From Codonopsis lanceolata (Eukaryota > Streptophyta > Magnoliopsida > Asterales > Campanulaceae): a stretch of 64,000 nt of DNA. Position 1 is the stretch's first letter; each line of letters starts with the position of its first letter. The position numbers and the translations under genes were made by a program. Under the pieces are notes generated by a model that worked only from the letters and a program-made list of their open reading frames with translations, was not told the DNA's origin and did no database searches. Positions 11,709 to 23,580 of this stretch are shown here, one piece after another. The DNA is taken from positions 57,795,693-57,859,692 of the forward strand of contig CM028379.1 in the NCBI GenBank assembly GCA_013146195.2. Direction: 5' to 3'.

Positions 11709-13055
11709 CCGGGATGAAAATGTTGTTGCCCAGAACAAAGCGCTTAAGTAGATAATTTCTCAGCAAAACAGGTTTGCACAAACCCAAGATAATCTCTCCT
11801 CAAGGGTAAGGTCACTTGAAAGCATGACAGATGAGATCCGTCTCAAAATCCAAGTTCTCCACCAAGAACTCCTCCAAATTGTCCATTCTTCACCATCTCC
11901 ACAAGTTTCCTCTTCCCGAACTGGAAAGGAAGCAGAGATGAAGTTTCTCAGAGCTCAGCTCACAGACCTGGAGCGACAACATAAACAGAAAAGAATGGCA
12001 TCATTCGCCAATGATCCTTGGAGATTACCCACAACCCCCTTCGTCAAAACTGTTTTTGACCCTCAGCCAATCCCCAAGTCCACCCATAAAGAGCCATCCC
12101 CCTCTCTCGCTCTTTGGGCCCTAAAATTCTTATCCACCGGCAAACCCACCAAGCAGAATTCACAAGCCATTTCGGCCTCCCTACCGACCATAGCCACCAC
12201 ATCCAAGAACTCTGCCCCACAAGTCTTCCAACTAGAACATCCAGATCCTCATATAGGTGCCTCCACCATAGCCCCTGACATTTTTCCGATCGAACAGACA
12301 TACCCAGTTTCCCAGTTCCTACAAACCCTTTCCCACCATCACAACCCCTCTTCGTCCCCCTTTGTCAGACCAGTGGTTGATCCATCCTCTTCACAAATGG
12401 AAGAAGAATTCGATCCCACAAAAGCTTTCGAACATCTGTTCATAACAGAACCAGAGTCAACGATCCATGACTCTTTAGTTGTCCAAAGTGAAGATAATCA
12501 AAGAACAATAAGTGGATACAAAAGTGGTACATTTCAGCCATCAAAACAGCACTACCATTCCACGTTCAAAGAAATCCTTACAGTCAAAAGGGGAATAGAA
12601 AATTTTAAATTTCGTCTAATCGGGCAGACTTTCAAGTCAAGATGGACATGTCCTCTTTCCCCCGCATGCTCCAATTCGAACGAAAGGTACTTCCTCAGAC
12701 ACAGTTTTTAAGATGGTCAAATTGGTTCTCTCAGTGGAAATTCACTGTCAAACATATTAAAGGAACAGCAAATATCCTTGCAGACTTTCTCTCAAGGCCA
12801 AAAGATTATAAAAAAGTATGTAGAATTCACCCGGATCCAAGGGCGCCTTCGAGATTGGTATCTCAGTCTTGGAGAATACCGACAACTGCAAATTCAGCAG
12901 ACCCCGTCTCCAGAAGAATTCATGAATATCATTTATAGCAGAATTCCCTCCCCTAGGTTCGTTTGAACTTCAAAATCAAAGAACCAAACATGCTTGGAAA
13001 GTCAAGAATTCAACAAACATTAACTGAGCCCCTGTCAGTGCTGCAGAAGCTAACC
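11709..13055 (+). pseudogene. Endogenous caulimovirid (pararetrovirus) fragment: ORF of unknown role joined to RNase H
   Basis: An open frame at 11824-12711 (295 codons) starts with a coiled-coil-like Glu/Gln/Lys segment and a Ser/Pro-rich middle. Without a stop it then runs into an RNase H segment (HSTFKEILTVKRGIENFKF) typical of plant pararetroviruses. A frameshift near 12630 moves RNase H into the frame of 12642-12938, where DMSSFPRMLQF and ADFLSRP carry expected catalytic Asp residues. After RNase H, 12990-13130 again encodes sequence like the start of the first ORF (AQNKVLK here, AQNKALK near 11740). Such rearranged, repeated pieces are usual for integrated caulimovirids such as florendoviruses. 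There is no complete gene; it is a dead relic. Confidence 0.75.
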
Positions 13056-13262
13056 TCAATTTGGCAAAGTGAAAATGCTATTGCCCAGAACAAAGTGCTT
13101 AAACTTTTTAATGACCAACTCGATGGAATAAAACTGTAGCTTTGTTGTGCACCAAGTTAACATTTCGATACTTCGTTCGCGCAATTTGGAAGGCGGAATA
13201 TCATCGAAAGTGAATTCTTGTTTGGTATCGGTTTGGGGAGCAATTAGATTAAAAGTCACCAC
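13056..13262 (-). pseudogene. Possible inverted pararetroviral fragment
   Basis: A 68-codon minus-strand ORF contains TFDDIPPSKLRERSIEMLTW, reminiscent of the conserved D-I-P-P-S-K-W segment in the N-terminal polyprotein region of some plant pararetroviruses. It directly follows the plus-strand fragment, implying a head-to-head junction near 13130. The assignment rests on a short motif and context. Confidence 0.35.
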
Positions 13263-13322
13263 ATAACTATGAGAGATCTAAAGGAGAGAGATAATTTGAG
13301 TAATTATCAAAATTAATAGTAA

Positions 13323-13580
13323 TACTCCTTCCGTCCTTAAATTATCGTTTTGGTGGACTTGTCACACGGTTTAAGAAAACACATTTAACTAGATTATTAA
13401 TATTAGTTTTGATGTATTGTTTAATTTAAAGCTTATGTGTATGTAGCATATAATTAAAGTAAGATGCAAAAGTAATGATAAAGTGGTAAAAATGTTGCTC
13501 TAAAAAAAATTCAAATAAGAAAATTATTTTGATACAGATAAAAAAGAAAATCAGGACAGTAATTTGGGGACACATGAGTA
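13323..13580. mobile_element. Stowaway-like MITE
   Basis: The left end is TACTCCTTCCGTCC, the classic Stowaway (Tc1/mariner) terminus. The right end, read inward, is TACTCATGTGTCCCCAAATTA, which aligns imperfectly with it. TA lies at both borders, as expected for the TA target duplication. At 258 bp, AT-rich and non-coding, it fits the family. It ends 30 bp from the stop codon of the KIC-like gene, so it may contribute that gene's 3' UTR or polyadenylation region. Confidence 0.75.
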
Positions 13581-13610
13581 CTAAAGAAAGCAAAGAATCT
13601 TAGCTAGAAC

Positions 13611-13967
13611 CTAGAACTCAAACAAGATTGCTTCTTCTAACCACCTTCTTGATTCAGTCATCACCTCAGGGCTCAACCTAAACATAAGAACACAAAATTC
13701 CATCTGATTCAATCTCCCATCCCCATCCAAATCTCCCACTCTCAACATACACCGCAGATCCTCATCGCTCATGTCTCCCAATCCTAGCACCGCCGAGTTC
13801 TTCTTCAAGCTCTCCAATGTTATCGTCCCTTTCTCCTCATCCATCAGCAAGTCAAACCCATTGCATAGCTCGTTCAAGAACCCTTCCAAACCCAACTTTT
13901 CCACCATCGACGGAAAGAAATCCTTGAATACAACTTTATTAGCTTTCTTCCATGAAGAGGACGACAT
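13611..13967 (-). CDS. KIC/PBP1-type single EF-hand calcium-binding protein
   Basis: Intact, intronless ORF of 118 residues. One canonical EF-hand loop is visible at residues 79-90 (D79, D81, D83, G84, N87, E90). An upstream pseudo-loop around residues 43-54 lacks calcium ligands, leaving a single working EF-hand. This layout, the length (family about 115-135) and the C-terminal R-R-W-L-E-E segment match plant KIC, KRP1 and PINOID-binding protein PBP1. In those proteins calcium binding controls partners such as the kinesin KCBP or the kinase PINOID; a cytosolic/nuclear calcium-sensor role here is inferred from the family. The ATG has a TATA box about 70 bp upstream. It is the only gene here that looks intact and non-transposon; MITEs lie on both sides. 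Confidence 0.9.
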   Translation of the reverse strand: MSSSSWKKANKVVFKDFFPSMVEKLGLEGFLNELCNGFDLLMDEEKGTITLESLKKNSAVLGLGDMSDEDLRCMLRVGDLDGDGRLNQMEFCVLMFRLSPEVMTESRRWLEEAILFEF

Positions 13968-14033
13968 GATCTTTAATTAAAAAAGAGCTAGCTAGAACTA
14001 GAAGTATGATATAGTTGATGAATGAGAAACGGA

Positions 14034-14045
14034 AATATATATAAA
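14034..14045 (-). promoter_or_regulatory. TATA box of the KIC-like gene
   Basis: The minus strand reads CCCTTTATATATATTTCC here, 67-78 bp upstream of the ATG at 13967, giving a 5' UTR of about 35-45 nt. A GA dinucleotide tract at about 14185-14204 lies further upstream. Confidence 0.65.
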
Positions 14046-14429
14046 GGGCTGGTTGGAGGGGTAATGTTAAAAAAGTTAAATAGAAAAATTTCGTGGAAGG
14101 AATGGTGTGGGAGATGACAACGAAAGTACAGATCAGAAGGTTTGCTGCGAAGTGAAGTTGCTAGGGGTTTCCTAGATTGAGAAAGAGAGAGAGAGAGAGA
14201 GAGATGATCTTTCGAGGAAGTTGCATGGGAAGGAACGTGGGCTTGTATACCAGATTGTTTAATGTTGGTCGTTTACCATCCTCGTAGGCCCTAGCAAGCA
14301 ATGTTCATTCCGTGATAATTTTAAGGACTTTTATTAGGAACGACAAGGGGATAGTTTGATATCCCATAACTGTCTCATTTCCCGGTGGGCAATTAATTTG
14401 TCCTGCTATATTCATTCTCCACGGATAAT

Positions 14430-14598
14430 GGTTAGAGTAATGCTTGGATCATTCTTATTTTGCATCAAATATAGGTACTCTGTGATGTGACACACTCTCA
14501 TTGGCTAGAGTGTTGGAACCCACAAAATGTCCAACCAATGAGAATATACCACATCATAAAATACTCATATTTTAGTACAAAATGAAAGTGGCTCTAAC
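14430..14598. mobile_element. Hairpin MITE upstream of the KIC-like gene
   Basis: About 75-bp arms form an imperfect inverted repeat. The left arm starts GGTTAGAGTAATG and includes GTGATGTG and TCTCATTGG. The right arm, reverse-complemented, starts TGTTAGAGCCACT and includes TGATGTGG and TCTCATTGG. The 169-bp unit would fold into one long hairpin. Superfamily and target duplication are not clear. It lies about 460 bp upstream of the gene start. Confidence 0.6.
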
Positions 14599-16009
<1,411 letters not shown>

Positions 16010-17150
16010 TGATAGGCATATATAGGATAAGTTACAGATAAGCCCCCTCAAGTTTGGGTTAGGTTAAATTTTCCCCATCTCAACTACTAATTGATGCAAT
16101 GTGTTCCTACCACTATCATGTTTTTCTAATCACACCATCTGGTTTGACCAGCCATTTGAGTTGACGAAAAATGCTACCTGACCAAATTATGTTTTTTTTA
16201 CCATAATGATCGTTTGCTGTTGAGGGGGTTATATTTTATTGACCCATATAGATATATTAATTACTTATGTTATAGTTAAAGTTAAGATAGTCAATTGAAA
16301 CACTAAAGTACATTATATTCACAAAAAGTACCTAAAGATGGTCACTTGAGTTAATGATGGGCATTTTCTAACAATTCAAATTGTAACGACCCGAGCCCAA
16401 GAGCCCGGTCCGCTACGTGTAGCCCACACACTGGCCCACTGAGCACGCATCACCTTGAGTCATCAGGCCCACCACAAGCCGACCCAAACGTCCATGGATG
16501 ATGTTGGTGCCCAGAGGTAGTGTGTGGCCACCTTATAAATCAAACACAATACCCACACCTACCCGATGTGGGATGGGGTCCGATGCGAGATGGGGTATTA
16601 CAGTCTCCCCCACTAAAAATCCTTGACGTCTTCATCGAGGCCGAATCATACCATGGGCGATGCACGATTCAAAAGGGTGGCTCGTACGGGGATCAAGAGG
16701 TGGCTCCCACCTTCTACGGTGTAGCACTTTGGCCCGCACAGCACTTTGTTCCCACATTTCCGACCGGGACCCGCTCTGATACCATTTGTAACGACTCGAG
16801 CCCAAGAGCTCGGTCCGCTACGTGTTGCCCACACACTAGCCCACTGAGCACGCATCACCTTGGGTCATCAGGCCCACGACAAGCCGACACAAAAGTCTAT
16901 AGATGATGTTGGTGCCCATAGGTGGTGTGTGGCCACCTTATAAATCAAACATAATTCCCACACCTACCCGATTTGGGATGGGGTCCGATGTGAGATGGGG
17001 TATTATACCAACAGTAGTACCTAAACAAAATGTGCGATTAAAAAATTTATTTATAGCTAGGGGGCATATTGATTCAAATGATAGTTGAAAGGAAAATTTG
17101 AACCAACTTATAGTTGAGGGGAAATATCTATAGTTTACCCATATATTTAT
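16010..17150. mobile_element. Inverted-repeat element of unknown superfamily, interrupted by a TRIM
   Basis: The arms at about 16016-16115 and 17050-17150 are imperfect inverted copies. The left arm has ATATATAGGATAAG, GCCCCCTCAA and AAATTTTCC. The reverse-complemented right arm has ATATATGGGTAAAC, TTCCCCTCAA and AAATTTTCC, and both continue into TCAACTA. Without the 626-bp TRIM it would be about 0.5 kb. Exact ends and target duplication are not resolved. Confidence 0.5.
16382..17007 (-). mobile_element. TRIM (terminal-repeat retrotransposon in miniature), minus orientation
   Basis: A 626-bp element with two 221-bp LTRs (16382-16602 and 16787-17007) and a 184-bp non-coding interior. On the minus strand each LTR begins TGTAATACCCC (mutated at the outer right end) and ends in a TTACA pentamer. 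Next to the 5' LTR the minus strand carries TGGTATCAGAGC (16773-16784), the initiator tRNA-Met primer site. Next to the 3' LTR lies the purine tract AGTGGGGGAGAC. No protein is encoded, so it depends on other elements. No convincing 5-bp target duplication remains (CAAAT against CCAAC). A second copy lies at 53828-54403. Confidence 0.9.
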
Positions 17151-17177
17151 ACAAATTGATTTCTCATATAATTTTAG

Positions 17178-17405
17178 GGGTAATGCTAGCGGCACTTGAA
17201 GAGTACTCAAAATTTTACACTTAATAATCTGGCAGCTGAAGTGGCCATAATAGGTCCCCCATTTTTATTTACTTATGAAACCAAGTTTTAACTAGTACTA
17301 GTTTATTTAAACTCAACCAAAAAACAATTAACTAAATTTACCTCAAAATCAATTTAGAACACCTAAACGTAACACCATTTAATATGTTAAATTACCATAT
17401 TACAT
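17178..17405 (+). repeat. Left terminal inverted repeat of the MULE
   Basis: Pairs with 39653-39914 in inverted orientation, with substitutions and small gaps. The first 42 bases are the best conserved. Confidence 0.8.
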
Positions 17406-19076
17406 CTATCTCATTTAAACTCATTACCTCCCACAACATTAATTTTCTAACAACTAACCTCCCCCATTAAAACACCATATCTCTCTCTTTCTACACATTT
17501 AAACTCAATTTAAATGCCATAACCCCTCCATTACTCCCTCAATTACTCCCCAATCAATAACCCCTTTAATTTCCCTCCCAAAACCGAGACCCTCTCTTTC
17601 TCTATCCCAACTCTCCCACAGTCATTACTCCCCAATCAACAACTCCCGTTTCAAAACCCAAAACGAGACAGTCTCTCTCTCTATCCCAACTCTCCCACCG
17701 TTATCTCTCCTCTCTCTCTTCTCTCTCTCAATTTTCTCTCATTTCTACCACATCTTCATCAAAGTGAAGAAATAGGCTTACCGTCATCTCCGCCCCCTAT
17801 CTCTCTCTCTCTCTCTCATTTTATCTCCCAATCATCTCTGTCTCTCTCTACTCACTTCCAACCAATAATCACATCCTCTACTACCTCAAACTCCCCCACC
17901 TTCACTGTAACCAAGCCTTCACTACCTTAGGAGGCGATTTCTAGGAAAACGTCTGGTAGGAAGAAGCGGATCTCCATACAGACGTCCACTTGAGCGTAGT
18001 GGCCATCCACTAGAACATCAGCAAATCAGATGCGGACCTTTTGGATTTTTACGCTCATAGCGGCCATCAAACAAAACATCCGCAAATCAAATGCAGGCCT
18101 TTTGTATTTTTTTCACTCAAGGTAGGCGGATGTTGAGCCAAACATCGGCTAACTCTAAGAGGATGTTTAGCAAAACGTCTGCTTGATTCAGACGTATATT
18201 ATTCCTTTACATCTGGCTTTTCCTCATCTGTTTCATATTATCCTCCTTGAATAATCATTTTAAAATTGTTTATATGAGATTGAGATTTCAACTTAGGGTT
18301 GTTGTAATTGAAATGAGTTAGTTAGGTGAAATGAGTTGGGGGAGAGTTGTTGTAATTGAAGTTAGGGGTTTGAATGTTTTAATTGAAGTAAGTGAATTAT
18401 TATCATTTTGGCTCTTAAATGGTGTTACGTTTAGGGATTTGCGTGTTACGTTAAAAGTCACTCAAATCAATTCATTAGAACATCCAAACATAATGATGAG
18501 CTCCCCTTCTTCTCATTTGACACCGGTAGTGGCAACATCCCAAAAATCTCCATTTCTCTCACCATGCCACTCTCTCTCCATATGCAATGAGAGTTTCACT
18601 ATTCTATAAATCACTTATTCGTTTAAATGCCTTCACCAAGTCGGCCACCGTCTTTGTATACTTAATTTTTCACCCGTCGAAATCTTCAAATTTGATAAAA
18701 TCGAACGCCATCGTGGACTAAAAATCCCATCCAACAAATTCTCGATGCGGGAGCAACCCATGTAACTCAAACTAGCTACTCCAACCCAGTTCTGGTGATT
18801 GGGGCGGCTAGGATTTTCAAATAAATATGTCAATGACTATTGTCGATTGCCGATGAGACAGATAATAGGGAGCTTCGTACAAATGATTTTCCTTCTTAGA
18901 GATCAAGAAAAAAGGAAATGGAAGAGCTACATAGTTAGGTCAAGAGTTGCTAACGTTGTTGATTTTAACGACTGAATTTTAGTTTTTCCATGAAAAGACT
19001 AAGGGCTTGCAGTCGATTTCTATGGAAAGGAGAAAAAGAGAGACAGGGAGAAAGACATGAAGATTCATGGAATGGG
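17406..19076. other. MULE interior, no gene recognised
   Basis: Contains CT-rich simple sequence (about 17460-17860) and short diverged direct repeats with AAAACATCCGCAAATC-like motifs (about 17960-18180). The longest ORF (18331-18609) has no recognisable domain. The CT-rich block resembles a plant 5' UTR, but no transcript structure can be shown. Confidence 0.5.
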
Positions 19077-19081
19077 ACGCC

Positions 19082-20762
19082 TGTAGACACCCCAATTTCG
19101 TACCCCTGATATGTAACTCTGGCATGTGATATCAAGACCTGTGAAAACTTAACAAATGTCAAGTTACAGGAGTTAAAAATGTAAAAGGCAAAGCAGGATG
19201 CGCTAAACAGTGAAATGCAGGGGCTAAAGCATCAAAAGTTAAAAGTTGAATAGTGGGCTGGCGCTGCCAAAAGGGGACCTTGGCGCGGCACCAAAGGAGC
19301 CTTTTGGCCGTGCCCAGCTAGCTACAGTGCACCCCGGACTTAACGCATTGTGCAATTTTTGAAGAGCGGTGTACAAGGAAATCATGCACGCTGAGAGAAA
19401 TTATATTTCCCGATGAGTCCTCTTCTCATCCTATAAATAGAAGGCTTGGGACTCACTTTCGGACACACCAGAGACGCCGATAAAATTTCTCTGCGTCGTC
19501 GATACGCTGAGAAAATAGAGAGCGAAGTGAGATAGGGAGTGATCCTCCTATAAAGCCTCGAAACCCTGCCAAAACTCCGCCAAACCTAAAACCAATCGGT
19601 CAAAGTGATCCCTAGCCCCCTAGTTAGGTATCCACCCTATTTCCCCGGTCCAAAACCCTCGGAAAGAGCCGTTACTCTGCCCGAGTAAAAAGGCCAAAAC
19701 CACCAAAAATAAGTCGTTACTCTGCCCAAACCGCAGCAACATCAGCATAAAAAGTCTCCCTCTCTCGAGAAGGACAGAGCGAACACTCCCCGCTCTAAAA
19801 GGTAAAAGCCTTTAAGGGCGTTTATTTTATAAAAGTTATTTTCAAATCCGGCCCAATGTAGAAAATATAAGCCGTTGTGCTGCCTGGATTTAGTTAGGAA
19901 ATACTATGTAAAAGAGTCGTTATTATGCCCAAATATTTTTAAATGTATTTGTAACTATTGTAAGGAGACGGCTGCAAGTCCGTAAATAATGTAGCCAAGG
20001 ATGTATTTGCTTTTATTTCTTGTGTTTCAATTCTTTGTTTATTTGCTAAATAAATATAACAAAAAGCATACTTTAGCAAAAACCGCTTTTGAGACCGAAA
20101 GGGCGAGTTGGGTGCCTAGCACCTTCCTAACTCGTAACTTAGCCTCCGAACCCGTTTTTGCAATCTCTGGGTTTTTTTTTCTTTATTTCTTCCTTAAAAT
20201 AAAGATGGAGACTCTATAAAACATTTTGGATCCAGTGGGGCGTCGCAACATTCCTTTCTTGCATTTTTCCGTTTTTCCCTAAAAAAGGAAGAATGAGAAT
20301 GAAAGGGTGATGCATTCCTATATCCTGGTATCCCCTAAATATGGGATAACTTGATGTAGAAAACCCAAAGCACCCATAGTGATCCGAAATAGGCCATAAG
20401 GCAATTTTCATAAAATCCATTGTGGGGCCTCGCAACATCTTTTCTTACACTTTTCCGTTTTCCCCTAAAAAAAGGGAGAATGGGAATGAAAGGGTGATGT
20501 ATTCCTATATCCTGGTATCCCCTAAAAATGGTATAACTTGATGTAGAAAACCCAAAGCTCTCATATTGGACCAAAAATTCACTAAAGTCAACCGAGGCGT
20601 ATTCAAACGCGATATTTCAGACAGCACTCCTCTGGCACTTTTAATTTAGTTTTCCCCTAAACAAAGGAGGATGAAATGAGAGCAGTGGTGTCCCGCTTCC
20701 GCACGTATGCGCACCCCTATCCAAGGGCGCGCGGGACGTGGGCGCACGCCGAACGACCCACA
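19082..20762 (+). repeat. 5' LTR of Tat copy C
   Basis: Starts TGTAGACACCCC and ends CCCACA, one base before the primer site. TATA box TATAAATA at 19432-19439. The U5-side half contains two tandem units of about 185 bp starting GTGGGGCGTCGCAACAT (about 20236) and GTGGGGCCTCGCAACAT (about 20424). Confidence 0.93.
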
Positions 20763-20763
20763 G

Positions 20764-20781
20764 TGGCGACTCTGCTAGGGA
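20764..20781 (+). promoter_or_regulatory. Primer binding site, tRNA-Arg type (copy C)
   Basis: TGGCGACTCTGCTAGGGA, complementary to the tRNA-Arg(ACG) 3' end with two mismatches, one base after the LTR. Confidence 0.9.
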
Positions 20782-21022
20782 AATCGTTTTTATTTTAAAT
20801 AAAAATGGAGGGCTGGACTCATAAAAAAAAACATTTTTTCTTTTTCTTTGTTTCTGGCTAAAGTATATATGTTTGTTATATTAATTTATGCATTTGAATA
20901 TTGCGTTCCTATACATTCGTGTCTATATTTGTGGATATGATGCTCCATCTTGCAGCAGTTTCGTTCCGATAACTATTACAGGTATGTTTAAAAATATTTT
21001 TTTAAAAACAATTATCAAAAAT

Positions 21023-21065
<43 letters not shown>

Positions 21066-22150
21066 CAATAAAATTTCGGGCATCACAATAAAAGGGTCGG
21101 GGCTTTATTTTTAATATTGCTTTATTCTCGATTCTATATTATTATTTTGTTCTGTATATTATTTTCTTTCCGCAAAATATGTATGTATTTACATTCATTC
21201 TACCATTTTATTTTGGGGATTAGGACAAACCTGTAATTAATAGGAATAGATAGATTCCCCGCTTTTCTTTCTATTTCTTAATGTGGATTGGCTTGCTTGC
21301 TTGCGCTCAAACTAAAAAAGCCAAGAAAATCCACAAATAGCAGCAAACAGGTCATATCTGTTTCATTTTCTGTTTTTATATCTGGAAAAAAAAGATTTTA
21401 CTGCTTTCTAGATGCCGCACACACGCGCACGTATATAAATATATTCCGAACTGCTACCCTACACCATGACCAGCCTACTCCCTGCATAAGCCATCGTTAG
21501 AATGCATATAGATTCTCAGGACACTTCAAAGACCGACTGGTTTTTGCATTGTTGAATCGTGAGTCAGCCCTTGAAAAAAAAATGATGATGAAAAAAAAAT
21601 GATGAAAGATGCACACAAAAAAAAAAGCGCAAGTCAAATAAAAAAATGAAATTAAAAAAATGCGCAAATAAAGAAAAAAATAATACGCATGGGCTGATTT
21701 ATTATTCTCTGATGCTCAACCTAGATCATTTCGAATGGTGGATCTTAGAAAGAGTATAGGCCCTTCGCCTGGGATCAGTCTAATCTTGGGGAGTCGAAAG
21801 GCAGGTGGAATACGTTGGTCCTATACTCTGGAGAAAGAATCCACTGTTCCAGGAATAGTCCTGAGAATGTTAAAATAAAGAAGGTGCTTATCCGATCAAT
21901 TGTAGGGAAAATAAATAATAAATAAAAAAAATACTAATAAAGGCACGCTGTACTCCAAGCCCAGAAAGCGTTCAGTCAGTCCTTTGATACCTCCAAACCC
22001 ATTTTCCTCAGAAACCTAGCCCGAATTTGGAAAGGCAGAGATAGTACTGACCGGTTGATATGGGAAATAAGTGCAGAAATCTGATCAGAGGGTATCAGTA
22101 TTAGATCAGATAAAGGCAGAATCAGTTCGGAGAATACAAATCTAAGCAAA
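20782..22150 (+). other. 5' leader of Tat copy C
   Basis: Non-coding leader homologous to 3961-5482 and 7326-9843 in inverted orientation. Contains an AT microsatellite at about 21029-21062 and A-rich runs near 21570-21680. No ORF with a recognisable domain. Confidence 0.75.
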
Positions 22151-23104
22151 ATGGTAGCTAAAAATAAACAGGCAATGACGGAAGCTAGCAACAATTGGAA
22201 CAGCTGGGAACCAACAAAAGAAACTCCTAAGTACACACCGGTACCTTCTCCCGGACTTGGGGCCTGGCTAAGAAAAGAATTGGATGCCCATGTGGAGAGA
22301 ATAACAAACTATGTGATGAATGATCTTTTAGCAGGTTTCTCAGAAACTCTTGCCGCCTTCTCCCAAAAGATCAAAATTCCAAAATATGTTCCTAATACTT
22401 CTCGCCTCCCTGAAGTAAACCATCCTGATACCTTAGAAAATATCATTTTCCAAGCCTATGGGAAGCCACCAAGTGCTAGCCACCAGCCAAATAACTATCC
22501 CATGGCCCAAGGTAACATGATTTCAAATGCTCATAGTTCTAATCCATATTCTCCAAAAATCAACCCCAATCTCCTTCACCTAAATACCTGCTATTATAAC
22601 CAAAAGAATTACCTTCCTCTCGACCCTTCAAATACTTCTTCCCAGCAAATGACCCCGGGGATTCCAAAATAAATCATTTGTGTACCAGAAAAAGAACCCC
22701 TCTTAAACCAGGTCCCAGGCAACCCAATCCCAATGCAATATTATCCAAGGGAGAAAACACCACCCAGTTGCTTGACCAAATCTCAATCTGGTAGTTTGCC
22801 TAAGCCAATAGGAAGGAAAGAAGTAACTCTGAGGCACTATGATGATCTGCCTGCTCCAAGGTCTGAAATACTCCAAACACTATTGGCCCATGGGATACTT
22901 AAGCCCATCGATAATTACCAACCACCCAATCCGTTACCCGCCACCTGGAACCATGCCCAGTATTGTGAGTGCCACCATTGCAGTGGCCATCTTACCGACA
23001 AATGCTATTCACTCAGAGGTGCAATTCAAGATCTTATTGATAACGAGGTAATTACGGTGGCAGGTACAAGAATCTTTGAAACAAATCAAGCTAGGGAGGT
23101 CTAA
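22151..23104 (+). pseudogene. Tat gag, internally deleted, one in-frame stop (copy C)
   Basis: ORFs 22151-22672 and 22733-23104 are in one frame, separated by a TAA at 22670-22672. The C-terminal part has a gag finger with C-X2-H-X4-H-X4-C spacing (YCECHHCSGHLTDKC) followed by SLRGAIQDLI, the usual Tat gag tail. The N-terminal part is an unassigned 173-residue segment. The central capsid stretch seen in copy B (NFKEIVEIGARIDDD region) is missing, so gag has an internal deletion and could not assemble a particle. Confidence 0.78.
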
Positions 23105-23580
23105 AGGGTAGGTGGACCCTTTTAGTCAAAATAAAGGTGCTGTAAAATATACTCATCAATAAAAGGAGTTTCTAATAAATGTCTGAAGGGCAGCTTCCTG
23201 AGTATGATAGACGGAGGCACTTATTATGAAAGGCTCTCTGCTGAGTTTGAGCTTATTACTGATAAGCCTCTGCAGAATTGGTATACTACGACCGGCCCGC
23301 TCTTAACGATCGTAGATCTTGTGGACCGCTTCGGATATATTATCCCCCTTCCTTCCCCTAGCTTTACGGATTGGTCATCTACCGATCTGCTCCCTAAAGT
23401 TGAGGATCTCAAACCCCATGTCCTCAATAATATAAATAACCCTGTATAGTTTGCTTTTAACGATAATCTAAATGTATTTGCTTATTCTTTGTTGCACCTA
23501 CATTAAAAAACACATTAAATAATAATAATAATGAGTCATTTTATAAAATGGACCTAAAAGATAAAAATTATTTACTTGAG
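23105..23580 (+). other. gag-RT junction region; protease not found
   Basis: Only about 1 kb separates the gag finger from RT, too short for the protease and linker of an intact Tat element. The 81-codon ORF 23204-23449 lacks a D-S/T/N-G active-site motif and resembles nothing I know. Confidence 0.55.

Noticed and set aside
16382..17007. Cassandra-type TRIM with a 5S rRNA promoter in the LTR
   Set aside because: LTR start and length are similar to Cassandra, but I find no 5S rRNA-like A and C boxes in it.
18331..18609. MULE-encoded protein or captured gene
   Set aside because: 92 codons, no domain and no splice structure; could not be supported.
23204..23449. 81-codon ORF as the Tat protease
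   Set aside because: No D-S/T/N-G active site and no terminal G-R-x-W motif; the position alone is not enough.
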